Positions 1 to 7,035 of a stretch of 64,000 bases of DNA are shown here, piece after piece. This stretch comes from Devosia sp. A16 (GTDB lineage: Bacteria > Pseudomonadota > Alphaproteobacteria > Rhizobiales > Devosiaceae), in assembly GCF_001402915.1 (NCBI RefSeq), contig NZ_CP012945.1:1589501-1653500 (forward strand). Reading direction: 5' to 3'. Position 1 is the first letter of the stretch; each line of letters opens with the position of its first letter. The notes under the pieces were generated by a model. The model worked only from the letters and a program-made list of their open reading frames with translations. It was not told the origin of the DNA and searched no databases. The translations under genes and the position numbers were made by a program.

Positions 1-1082
1 GCCTGAAGCCGGCGCCGCGCGAACTGGCGCTGATCCTCTATGCGCTCAAGCATGGCGGCGTGCGCCAGCCCGGCGTCGCCGAACTGCCGCAGATCGTGCT
101 GTCGGGGCGCACTTCGTTCCTCATCGACCCCGAAGTGAACGTCAAGCTTTACGAGCTTGCCGGCTTCAAGGTAGCCGGCCGTCGCGCCGTGCGCGTCGAC
201 ATCCTCGAGCGCCTTGCCGACATCATCCGGCCGCTGATCGCACTCAATCCGGTGACGCACCAGGGCGAGTTGCCGCCGGGCGCCGCCGAGGGCAACGGCT
301 TCCGCGTCACCGTCGAGATGACCTCGCTGCTCGGCACCGCCGGCGAGGATTTCGCCTCGATCCTCAACTCGCTCGGCTACCGGGTCCGTCGCACGCCGAA
401 GGTCGCAGCACCGGTGGCCGAGACCACGACCTCCACCGAGACAGTCGAGACCACTGAAACGACGACCGCCGTCGCACCATCGGCCGATGCGGCAGCCGCC
501 GACGCTGTTGCCGCAGACGTTGTCGATGCCGACGTGAACGCCGCCGCGGCTGATGCCGTCGAGGGCGTGGCCCCGGCCGTCGAAGTCGTGGCCGAGACCG
601 AAGCGGTGACCGTCGAGGCGGCAACCACCGATCTCGGCGCCGCTGCTCCGGCCGAAGAGCCTAAGCCGACCGAACCCGAGTTCGACGAAGTCTGGTTCCC
701 CGCCGGTCGCCGCCCCGACAATCCGCGGCATGCCGGCCGCCACCGCGGCCCACGTACCGAGGCGGCAGAAGGCGCGGCCGAAGGCGAGAAGTCCGAGCGC
801 CCGCAGCGTAACTTCCGCCGCCCTGACCGCCCGGAAGGCGGCGACAAGGGTGACGGCAAAGGCCGCCCGCGTTTCGAGGGCCGCCGAGATGGCCAGCGCC
901 CCGGCAATGGCGGTGGCAAGCCGTTCGAGAACAAGGGCGGCAAGCCTGGCGGCAAACGCTTCGACAAGCCGCGCGAGGATTGGAAGGAACACCGCCCGCG
1001 CGAGGATCGGAAGCCCGCGGTGCTCGATCCGAACTCACCCTGGGCGGCGCTCGCCGCGCTGCGGAACCCCAAGTCGGAATAA
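1..1082 (+). CDS. ATP-dependent helicase, C-terminal part (partial at window edge)
   Basis: The reading frame is open from base 3, so the N-terminus and all helicase motifs lie before the window. The first 120 or so residues form a folded region (LALILYALKHGG onward). It is followed by an Ala/Val/Thr/Glu-rich linker (about 125-215) and a Gly/Arg/Lys-rich tail ending in DPNSPWAALAALRNPKSE. In Hyphomicrobiales a SKI2/DOB1-like DEAD/H helicase of about 1000 residues with such a basic disordered tail precedes the S4 gene, fdxA and carD, and the same order is seen here. The helicase identity is therefore inferred from synteny and tail type. The tail probably binds nucleic acid or partner proteins. 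Confidence 0.7.
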   Translation, partial: LKPAPRELALILYALKHGGVRQPGVAELPQIVLSGRTSFLIDPEVNVKLYELAGFKVAGRRAVRVDILERLADIIRPLIALNPVTHQGELPPGAAEGNGFRVTVEMTSLLGTAGEDFASILNSLGYRVRRTPKVAAPVAETTTSTETVETTETTTAVAPSADAAAADAVAADVVDADVNAAAADAVEGVAPAVEVVAETEAVTVEAATTDLGAAAPAEEPKPTEPEFDEVWFPAGRRPDNPRHAGRHRGPRTEAAEGAAEGEKSERPQRNFRRPDRPEGGDKGDGKGRPRFEGRRDGQRPGNGGGKPFENKGGKPGGKRFDKPREDWKEHRPREDRKPAVLDPNSPWAALAALRNPKSE

Positions 1083-1088
1083 CGGCGC

Positions 1089-1463
1089 TTGGAGAAGCAA
1101 CGGCTCGACAAGTGGCTGTTCTTCTCGCGCGCGGTGAAGTCGCGCACCCTGGCGCAGAAGCTGATCGAAACCGGCGCGATCCGCGTCAATTCCGAGCGCA
1201 CCGACCGGTCCGACCACAAGGTCGGGCCGGGTGATGTCCTCACCATGACGGTACACACCCGGCTGCTGGTGTGGCGCATCCTCGACCCGGGCACCCGCCG
1301 CGGCCCGGCCCCTGAGGCCGCCTTGCTCTACGAGGATCTGTCGCCGGCTCCCCTGCCGCGCGACGCCGCGCCGGCCGTCCATGCCGAGCGCGCTCCCGGC
1401 TCGGGCCGCCCCACCAAGAAGGAGCGTCGCGACACCGACCGGCTGCAGGGTGACGAGGACTGA
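1089..1463 (+). CDS. S4-domain RNA-binding protein (Hsp15 family)
   Basis: This 124-residue protein has an N-terminal S4 fold (RLDKWLFFSRAVKSRTLAQK), the RNA-binding module also found in Hsp15, which rescues stalled 50S subunits. The C-terminal 50 residues are basic and probably disordered. It starts at TTG 1089, six bases after the helicase stop, which suggests translational coupling in one transcript. No ATG gives a complete S4 domain. Hsp15-like ribosome rescue is a family inference; only S4 RNA binding is clear from the sequence. Confidence 0.85.
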   Translation: MEKQRLDKWLFFSRAVKSRTLAQKLIETGAIRVNSERTDRSDHKVGPGDVLTMTVHTRLLVWRILDPGTRRGPAPEAALLYEDLSPAPLPRDAAPAVHAERAPGSGRPTKKERRDTDRLQGDED

Positions 1464-1611
1464 ACGGGTCGGCGCCGGGATTCACCGAAAGCCTCACCGC
1501 CCAGTCCCTTGCGGCGTGGGAGAAAAAGGGCTAGCACGGCCTGCGGCTTGCCGCTTGTGCCCGGCTGAAGACCCAGCGGCCCTATAACTTGAGCAGGAAC
1601 GCTCGCGAAGA

Positions 1612-1950
1612 ATGACCTACATCGTCACGGACAACTGCATTAAGTGCAAGTACATGGACTGCGTCGAGGTTTGTCCCGTCGACTGCTTCTATGAAGGCGA
1701 GAACATGCTCGTCATCCACCCCGACGAGTGCATCGACTGCGGCGTCTGCGAGCCGGAATGCCCCGCCGAGGCGATCAAGCCCGACACCGAGGGCGGCCTC
1801 GACAAATGGCTGGAGATCAACAGTAAGTACGCCGCCGCCTGGCCCAACATCACCGAGAAGCGTGATGCTCCCGCCGATGCCAAGGAATGGGACGGCGTAG
1901 AAGGCAAGTTCGAGAAGTACTTCTCCGAGGCTCCCGGCGAGGGCGACTAG
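1612..1950 (+). CDS. fdxA: 7Fe-type ferredoxin FdxA
   Basis: The 112-residue protein carries two cysteine clusters near the N-terminus: [17 protein letters not shown] (from residue 9) and [12 protein letters not shown] (about 40-51). This pattern is typical of ferredoxins with one [3Fe-4S] and one [4Fe-4S] cluster. The C-terminal extension with WPNITEK is typical of proteobacterial FdxA. It is a cytoplasmic low-potential electron carrier whose partners cannot be read here. Its place between the S4 gene and carD is the usual one in the order. Confidence 0.95.
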   Translation: MTYIVTDNCIKCKYMDCVEVCPVDCFYEGENMLVIHPDECIDCGVCEPECPAEAIKPDTEGGLDKWLEINSKYAAAWPNITEKRDAPADAKEWDGVEGKFEKYFSEAPGEGD

Positions 1951-2083
1951 AACGCTGCCATAGCTGCGGGCTTTGCCGCGCCTGGGGCGCCACAATCAGG
2001 GCCTCGCGCCTGGGTTGTGCCGCCGCTTTATCGGCCTGCCGTGAGGCGTCGCGACCGACGCCGGCAGGCTTGATTCGCAACTT

Positions 2084-2112
2084 TTGATTTTGCTGAAATT
2101 TTGTGCTATGCT
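2084..2112 (+). promoter_or_regulatory. Predicted sigma70 promoter for a short transcript
   Basis: There is a -35 TTGATT at 2084-2089, a 17-bp spacer and a -10 TATGCT at 2107-2112, with an upstream TG giving an extended -10. The predicted start is near 2119. The next intrinsic terminator is only about 50 bases downstream and carD lies beyond it, so this promoter seems to drive a small RNA or an attenuated carD leader. Confidence 0.6.
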
Positions 2113-2118
2113 CCTCAG

Positions 2119-2171
2119 ACGAATGGAGCTTGCCCGTCATCCAATGCGTGCCTTCGGGCACCCTTTTTTTT
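2119..2171 (+). ncRNA. Candidate small RNA (or attenuated carD leader)
   Basis: The promoter at 2084-2112 is followed by a unit of about 53 nt ending in an intrinsic terminator: GTGCC-TTCG-GGCAC (2148-2161), then CC and eight T (2164-2171). No ORF with a ribosome binding site fits. It sits in the only gene-free stretch over 300 bases (1951-2329). The rest of that stretch, 2172-2329, holds the carD 5' region and ribosome binding site; I see nothing else in it. An alphaproteobacterial sRNA family member is possible but was not searched for. Confidence 0.5.
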
Positions 2172-2329
2172 GACACCAGCAATATTGGGGGCGCAGTCAT
2201 CCGGTCGCGCGGACCGGTGGAGTGCGCGAGGGGGTTTTGCTTAACTATTCGGACGGGCGAACGAGCAACAACAGGACGGCCTCTCCGCGAAGAGCTGTCC
2301 GGCGGCGGCGTTAATAGGAGTATCCCTTT

Positions 2330-2890
2330 ATGGTCACCAAGAAGCCTCAGCAGCGGCTTGGATTCAAGACGGGCGAGTATATCGTCTATCCGGCGCATGG
2401 CGTCGGCCTCATCACCTCGATCGAGGAGCAGGAAGTCGCGGGGCTGACCCTCGAGCTGTTCGTCATCTCGTTCGAGCAGGACAAACTGACCCTTCGCGTC
2501 CCCGTCGCCAAGATCAAGTCCGTCGGCATGCGCAAGCTCGCCGAAGAGGACGAAGTCAAGAAGGCGCTGGACACCGTCACCGGCCGCGCCCGCGTCAAGC
2601 GCACCATGTGGTCGCGCCGCGCCCAGGAATATGAAGCCAAGATCAATTCCGGCGACCTGATCGCCATTTCGGAAGTGGTGCGCGACCTGTTCCGCTCCGA
2701 CGACCAGCCGGAGCAGTCCTACTCGGAGCGCCAGCTGTTCGAGCAGGCGATGGACCGCATGAGCCGCGAGGTTTCGGCGGTCAACAAACTCACCCTCACC
2801 GAGGCGGTGCAGCTGATCGAGAAGAACCTCTCCAAGTCGCCGCGCCGTGGCCCCAAGGCCGACGCCGCCGACGCCGAGGAAGCTGCGTAA
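2330..2890 (+). CDS. carD: CarD family transcriptional regulator
   Basis: The protein has 186 residues. The N-terminal CarD/CdnL RNA-polymerase interaction domain (GEYIVYPAHGVGLITSIEEQ) binds the beta subunit and stabilises open complexes, notably at rRNA and growth-related promoters. The helical C-terminal domain (about 70-165) carries the basic and tryptophan-containing DNA-contact surface (TMWSRRAQEYEAK). It starts at ATG 2330 with AGGAG at 2316-2320. A strong terminator follows at 2914. Length and sequence are typical for the order. Confidence 0.95.
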   Translation: MVTKKPQQRLGFKTGEYIVYPAHGVGLITSIEEQEVAGLTLELFVISFEQDKLTLRVPVAKIKSVGMRKLAEEDEVKKALDTVTGRARVKRTMWSRRAQEYEAKINSGDLIAISEVVRDLFRSDDQPEQSYSERQLFEQAMDRMSREVSAVNKLTLTEAVQLIEKNLSKSPRRGPKADAADAEEAA

Positions 2891-2913
2891 ACGCAGCCGA
2901 CGTCAACGCATCG

Positions 2914-2945
2914 GGGCCGGTCGCAAGACCGGCCCTTTCTGTTTC
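2914..2945 (+). terminator. Intrinsic terminator of carD
   Basis: A perfect 9-bp stem GGGCCGGTC / GACCGGCCC with a GCAA tetraloop (2914-2935) is followed by the T-rich run TTTCTGTTTCT. It lies 24 bases after the carD stop. Confidence 0.85.
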
Positions 2946-3033
2946 TGGCCCTGAGCGCTTGCGGGTCGGACGGTCCTTTCCCACCATTGCCGGGACAGGC
3001 CTTCCTGACAGAGCCGCGCCAAGCGATACGTCC

Positions 3034-3444
3034 ATGACCGCCATACCCCGCGCCATCCTCATCGCCGCTGCCGTCCTCGTTGGCCCCGATCGCCGGGTGC
3101 TGCTGGTGCGCAAGCGCGGCACGGAAATCTTCATGCAGCCGGGCGGCAAGCTCGAGCCCGGCGAGGCGCCGCAGCAGGCCCTGGTGCGCGAGTTGCGCGA
3201 GGAACTCGACCTCGAGATCGATCCGGGCACAGCGACCTATCTCGGCAGCTTCTCGGCTCCCGCCGCCAACGAGGCGGATACGACGGTGGTCGCCGAGGTG
3301 TTCCGCTTGCCGATCTCGAGCGCACCGTCGCCACAGGCCGAGATCGCGGAAGTCCGCTGGGTCGATCCTGCCAAACCCGGCGAGCTGAAGCTGGCGGTGC
3401 TGTCGCGCGACCATATTCTGCCGGCGCACCTCAGCATCCCCTGA
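3034..3444 (+). CDS. NUDIX hydrolase
   Basis: This 136-residue protein has a full NUDIX box (GKLEPGEAPQQALVRELREE, about residues 34-53) that binds Mg2+ and cleaves nucleoside-diphosphate-linked substrates. The substrate cannot be deduced; the family includes 8-oxo-dGTP and ADP-ribose hydrolases. I chose ATG 3034 because the protein then begins directly with the first beta strand (MTAIPRAILIAAAVLV), whereas an in-frame start at 2959 would add 25 residues without homology. It ends 6 bases from the convergent DUF1295 gene. Confidence 0.88.
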   Translation: MTAIPRAILIAAAVLVGPDRRVLLVRKRGTEIFMQPGGKLEPGEAPQQALVRELREELDLEIDPGTATYLGSFSAPAANEADTTVVAEVFRLPISSAPSPQAEIAEVRWVDPAKPGELKLAVLSRDHILPAHLSIP

Positions 3445-3450
3445 GCCCGG

Positions 3451-4233
3451 CTAGCGGGGGAGCGGCCAGAAGGCGCGCACGCGCTGCTGGTAGGCACGGA
3501 AGCTGTCGCCGCGCGAGCGCAGCATATGGGCTTCGAGCGGCGGAATCCCCGAAACGTGCACCAGGAGCCAGTACATCATCATCGGCGCCAGTAGCGTCGC
3601 CAAGCCCCACGGATAGGCGAAGCTGATGCCGATTACTGGATAGGCCAGCCAGTACAGCCATTCGAAGAAATAGTTGGGGTGCCGGCTGAGCGACCAGAGG
3701 CCGACATCGCATACCCGGCCGGCATTGCCACGGTCGGCCTTGAAGGCGCTCAACTGGGCATCGCCGAGCGCTTCCCCGCCAATGGCGGCCAGCGCAATGA
3801 CCACGCCGACGACGTCGCCGATCCCCAACGGGGCGGGGTTGGCGGCCGCGGCAAGCACCGCAATCACCAGCACCAGTGCGGCGACCGTCTGAATCTGGAG
3901 GAACACGAAGAGCTGGCTGCGATAGCGCTCGCCCCACGCGCGGCGCAGTTCCGCATAGCGCGGATCGTCGCCGCCGCTGAGGGTGCGGCGGGCAATGTGG
4001 GTGCCGAGCCGCAGGGCCCACAACAACAACAGTGCCATCACCAGCAGAGCCCGGCCGTTCGGCATGCCGCCCGCAGCCCACCACACCGCGCCCGCCCCGA
4101 CCAGCCCGGTGCCGTAGCTCCAGAATGTGTCGGCCCAACCGGATCGGCCGGAAGTGATCGCCAGTCGCCAAGCCAGCGTCATCACCAGCGACAGGGCCAC
4201 GGCCGCGCCGGCGATCGCGAGGCCAACCGTCAT
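3451..4233 (-). CDS. DUF1295 membrane protein (steroid 5-alpha reductase-like)
   Basis: The protein has 260 residues and about six to seven hydrophobic segments. The C-terminal signature LSRHPNYFFEWLYWLAYPV (about 180-198) is typical of DUF1295 and resembles the NADPH-binding region of steroid 5-alpha reductases and isoprenylcysteine methyltransferases. It is an inner-membrane enzyme of unknown substrate, probably acting on lipids. Its start overlaps the DUF1365 stop by 4 bases (ATGA), as the third gene of a tightly coupled operon. Confidence 0.85.
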   Translation of the reverse strand: MTVGLAIAGAAVALSLVMTLAWRLAITSGRSGWADTFWSYGTGLVGAGAVWWAAGGMPNGRALLVMALLLLWALRLGTHIARRTLSGGDDPRYAELRRAWGERYRSQLFVFLQIQTVAALVLVIAVLAAAANPAPLGIGDVVGVVIALAAIGGEALGDAQLSAFKADRGNAGRVCDVGLWSLSRHPNYFFEWLYWLAYPVIGISFAYPWGLATLLAPMMMYWLLVHVSGIPPLEAHMLRSRGDSFRAYQQRVRAFWPLPR

Positions 4234-5024
4234 TCAGTGCGCTCCAGCAAAGTCGGTTCACGCACCGGCACGGTGCCAGAGGCAATCGGGCGCCGCGCCG
4301 GCGACCAGTCGAAGAATGGGATGCCCTTGGCGAGCAGCCTCAGCGCCTCCCAATGAATGCCGGCGACCACCTTGAGGGTCATCAACGGGTAGCCGAGGAA
4401 AGCCCGCCACAATGCACGATTCGACAGCTCCTCACGCCGCCCGCTGAAACTGGCGGTCAGCAGCAGCCCCGCGGCATCGTCCTCGAGAATCGAGATGCCG
4501 ACGCGCTCGTCGGGGGCTCTGATGCGGAAACGATAGATGCAGTCCATCGGCATGAAGGGCGAAACGAAGAACTGCTTGCGCGCGGCGTGCCGTACCACCC
4601 GTTCCTCGCCCAGCGCAGGCAGCGCATAGGTGTGGCGCTCCCCGTGGGTGTTGTGCACTTCATACATAATCCCGGCGAGTCGCCCGTCCCGCCGGTGGCA
4701 GAAATAGACGCTCAGCGGGTTGAAGACGAAGCCGAGCAGCCGCGGATAGCAGAGCAGCTCGACCCGGCCGCCGTCGCAATCGATCCCCGCTTCCGCCAGG
4801 CGCTCGGCAACCCACGCCTTGAGCGGTAGGTGGCCATCTCCGTGATCGGACTGCCGGAAACTGAACAGGCCGCGGCGCTCGATGCCGAGCAGCCGGAACC
4901 GCCCGGCCAGCAGCTCGAGTTCATCGAGGTCGAGCAGCAGGCAGAACACCTTGTAACGGAGACTATGCCGCTTCGGCCGCAGCCGGCTGTGCATGACGTC
5001 TCCGCGATAGAGCGCGGATCTCAT
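4230..5024 (-). CDS. DUF1365 domain-containing protein
   Basis: The 264-residue protein matches DUF1365 throughout: MRSALYRGDVMHSRLRPKRH at the start and a central CYPRLLGFVFNPLSVYFCH core. The biochemical role is not firmly established. The family is genetically linked to FAD oxidoreductases, DUF1295, DUF2177 and cyclopropane-synthase-like methyltransferases in clusters for fatty-acid modification and response to light or singlet oxygen. Start and stop each overlap the neighbours by 4 bases, so the three proteins are probably made together. Confidence 0.88.
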   Translation of the reverse strand: MRSALYRGDVMHSRLRPKRHSLRYKVFCLLLDLDELELLAGRFRLLGIERRGLFSFRQSDHGDGHLPLKAWVAERLAEAGIDCDGGRVELLCYPRLLGFVFNPLSVYFCHRRDGRLAGIMYEVHNTHGERHTYALPALGEERVVRHAARKQFFVSPFMPMDCIYRFRIRAPDERVGISILEDDAAGLLLTASFSGRREELSNRALWRAFLGYPLMTLKVVAGIHWEALRLLAKGIPFFDWSPARRPIASGTVPVREPTLLERTE

Positions 5025-6367
5025 CGCGCCGCTTCCAGCACGGCGGGCGCCCTCGCGATGCGGCTGTGCTGGACGGCCCAGGGTGGAGCAATGCCGAACC
5101 GGGCGGCAACGGCCAGCCCGGACTGCAGCGCATCCTCATGGAAGCCGTAGCCGAAATAGCTGCCGCAGAACCAGGTATTGCGCGCCCCCTGCAGCCGCCA
5201 CAGCTCGTTCTGCGCCGCCAGCGCCGCATGGTCGAACAGCGGGTGGGTATACTCGAAGGTGCGGATGACGCTCGCCTGCCGTGGTTCCCGCGACGGGTTG
5301 AGGGTCAGGAACAGCTGCCGACGGGTGCGCAGCGACTGCAGGTGGTTCATCCAGTAGCTGACGCAGAGCGGCCGCTCCGCGGCGCTCTCGTCGGAACCGA
5401 TATAGTTCCAGCTGGCCCAGACCGAGCGTCGACGCGGCATGAGCGCCGGGTCATCGTGCAATACAGCGACATTCGGAGTGTAGCGGAAGGCGCCGAGCAC
5501 GGCCTGCTCGTCGGCGGATGGATCCTCGAGCATCCTGAGCGCCTCGTCGGCGTGGGCGCCGATCACCACATCGGTGAACACCTCACGCCCGCCGGCCGCA
5601 TCATCGACCATGACCAGCCCGCCCTGGCGCCGCACCCGTATCGCCTTGGCTCGCCGCTGCATCGAAGTGCCGATATCGGCCAGCAACGCTTCCACATAGC
5701 TGCGACTGCCGCCCAGGACAGTGCGCCATTGCGGCCGGTTGGTGACCTGCAGCAGCCCGTGGCTGGTGAAGAAGCGAAGGAACGAGCGCATGGGATAGTG
5801 CCGCATCTGGTCCGAAGTGGTCGACCAGATCGCCGCACACATCGGCAGCACGTGCTCGTCGATCAGCGCCCGCGACCAGCCGCCGCGATCGAGGAACTCG
5901 CCGAGCGAGATCGCCTCCACCGCGTCCTCCTCGAGGTTCCGCGTCACTTCGTAGAAGCGGACGATATCGGCAATCATGCGCCAGAAGCGCGGATTGACGA
6001 GGTTTCGCTTCTGCCCGAACAGGCCGAATGGCCGGCTGGAATACTCGAGCCGTCCATCGCCCACGGAAACCCCGAGCGACATGTCGGAATCGAGGCTCGC
6101 CACCTGCAGGTGTTCGAGCAGCGCCGTGAAGTTGGGGTAGTTGCCCGGGTTGAAGACGATGAAGCCGGTATCGACGGCGATCTGCCCCTCCGGACAATCG
6201 ACGTCGACGGTATTGGCGTGCCCGCCGAGCCAGGCATTGGCTTCGTACAGCACCACCTCATGACGCCGGCTGAGCAGCCAGGCTGCCGAAAGCCCGGCGA
6301 TCCCGGCGCCGATAATTGCGATGCGCCGCCCCGACGCTCGTGCCTGGTCTTCGTGGAAATGTCGCAC
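5021..6367 (-). CDS. FAD-dependent amine-oxidase-like oxidoreductase
   Basis: This 448-residue protein has an N-terminal dinucleotide-binding motif (IAIIGAGIAGLSAAWLLSRR, residues 17-36) followed by E and GG (YEANAWLGGH), and the FAD-binding C-terminus GSYFGYGFHEDAL. It belongs to the predicted NAD/FAD-binding group of the flavin amine oxidase superfamily that is regularly encoded before DUF1365. A lipid acyl chain is the likely substrate class by context, not by motif. It is the first gene of the operon, transcribed away from the inverted repeat at 6414-6465. Confidence 0.88.
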   Translation of the reverse strand: MRHFHEDQARASGRRIAIIGAGIAGLSAAWLLSRRHEVVLYEANAWLGGHANTVDVDCPEGQIAVDTGFIVFNPGNYPNFTALLEHLQVASLDSDMSLGVSVGDGRLEYSSRPFGLFGQKRNLVNPRFWRMIADIVRFYEVTRNLEEDAVEAISLGEFLDRGGWSRALIDEHVLPMCAAIWSTTSDQMRHYPMRSFLRFFTSHGLLQVTNRPQWRTVLGGSRSYVEALLADIGTSMQRRAKAIRVRRQGGLVMVDDAAGGREVFTDVVIGAHADEALRMLEDPSADEQAVLGAFRYTPNVAVLHDDPALMPRRRSVWASWNYIGSDESAAERPLCVSYWMNHLQSLRTRRQLFLTLNPSREPRQASVIRTFEYTHPLFDHAALAAQNELWRLQGARNTWFCGSYFGYGFHEDALQSGLAVAARFGIAPPWAVQHSRIARAPAVLEAAR

Positions 6368-6413
6368 CTGAGGTTCCCATCTGCTGCCGATGGGAGCAAC
6401 TACGGGTCGGCGG

Positions 6414-6465
6414 CGCCAATTGTTTCAGCCCGTGCGAAAAACTGTGTTCGGTGAAACAGTTGGCG
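6414..6465. promoter_or_regulatory. 14-bp inverted repeat in divergent promoter region
   Basis: Arms at 6414-6427 (CGCCAATTGTTTCA) and 6452-6465 (TGAAACAGTTGGCG) differ at one pair and are 24 bases apart. The site lies between the divergent oxidoreductase operon and the DUF2177 gene. This suggests an operator with two TGTTTCA half-sites for one regulator controlling both sides. No regulator gene is adjacent, so it must be encoded elsewhere. Confidence 0.6.
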
Positions 6466-6511
6466 GCTCGCGCCCGTTACTGCCGTCGCAGTTCATCGGG
6501 GAGACCGCCGC

Positions 6512-6919
6512 ATGCCGCCAGCCCTCGTCGCCTATGCCGGTGCCGCCATCACCATGCTGGCGCTCGACGCCATCTGGCTCACCACCATGGTGCCGCGCCT
6601 CTACCAGCCGCAATTGGGCAACCTCTTGGCCGAGCGACCCAACCTTGCCGTGGCCGGCCTGTTCTACCTGCTCTACCTGGTGGGTGTAGTGGTGTTCGCC
6701 ATTCTGCCCGCCCTCGAGACGCGCAGCTGGCTCGCAGCACTGGGCTTTGGCGCCCTGCTCGGCCTCGTTGCCTACGGCACCTACGACTTCACCAACCTCT
6801 CGACGCTGCGCAACTGGCCGCTGGCCCTCAGCCTCGTCGACGTCGCCTGGGGCGTGGCGCTCACCGGCGTCACCGCATTGGGCGGTTATTGGGCCGTGCG
6901 CTGGCTGCTGCCGGGCTGA
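6512..6919 (+). CDS. DUF2177 family membrane protein
   Basis: The protein has 135 residues and four predicted membrane helices. It contains LDAIWLTTMVPRLYQPQLG near the N-terminus and YGTYDFTNLSTLRNWPL in the middle, both DUF2177 hallmarks. The function is unknown. It co-occurs with DUF1295, DUF1365 and FAD oxidoreductase genes, and here it is divergent from them across a shared inverted repeat. Start ATG 6512 has GGGGAG 10 bases upstream. Confidence 0.88.
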   Translation: MPPALVAYAGAAITMLALDAIWLTTMVPRLYQPQLGNLLAERPNLAVAGLFYLLYLVGVVVFAILPALETRSWLAALGFGALLGLVAYGTYDFTNLSTLRNWPLALSLVDVAWGVALTGVTALGGYWAVRWLLPG

Positions 6920-7035
6920 TTCTTCACTGAAGGGTCGTACCAGCACGCGGTTATGGTGCCACTGAAATCACCCCACCCGCGATGGTGACAGGGCCAGACC
7001 GAGCCCGACAAGCGCGGACCAGCCCCCGCCAAGTT

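Noticed and set aside
377-1294. Long open frames opposite or out of frame with the helicase tail
   Set aside because: Repetitive Ser/Arg/Pro composition from GC-rich codons of the real gene; no ribosome binding site and no family resemblance.
2170-2198. TTGACA at 2170-2175 as the carD promoter
   Set aside because: No acceptable -10 element lies 16-18 bases downstream (GCAGTC); it also overlaps the T-run of the terminator.
6368-6511. An ECF sigma/ChrR-type promoter in front of the DUF1365 cluster
   Set aside because: No TGATC...TAAG pair at correct spacing was found on either strand.
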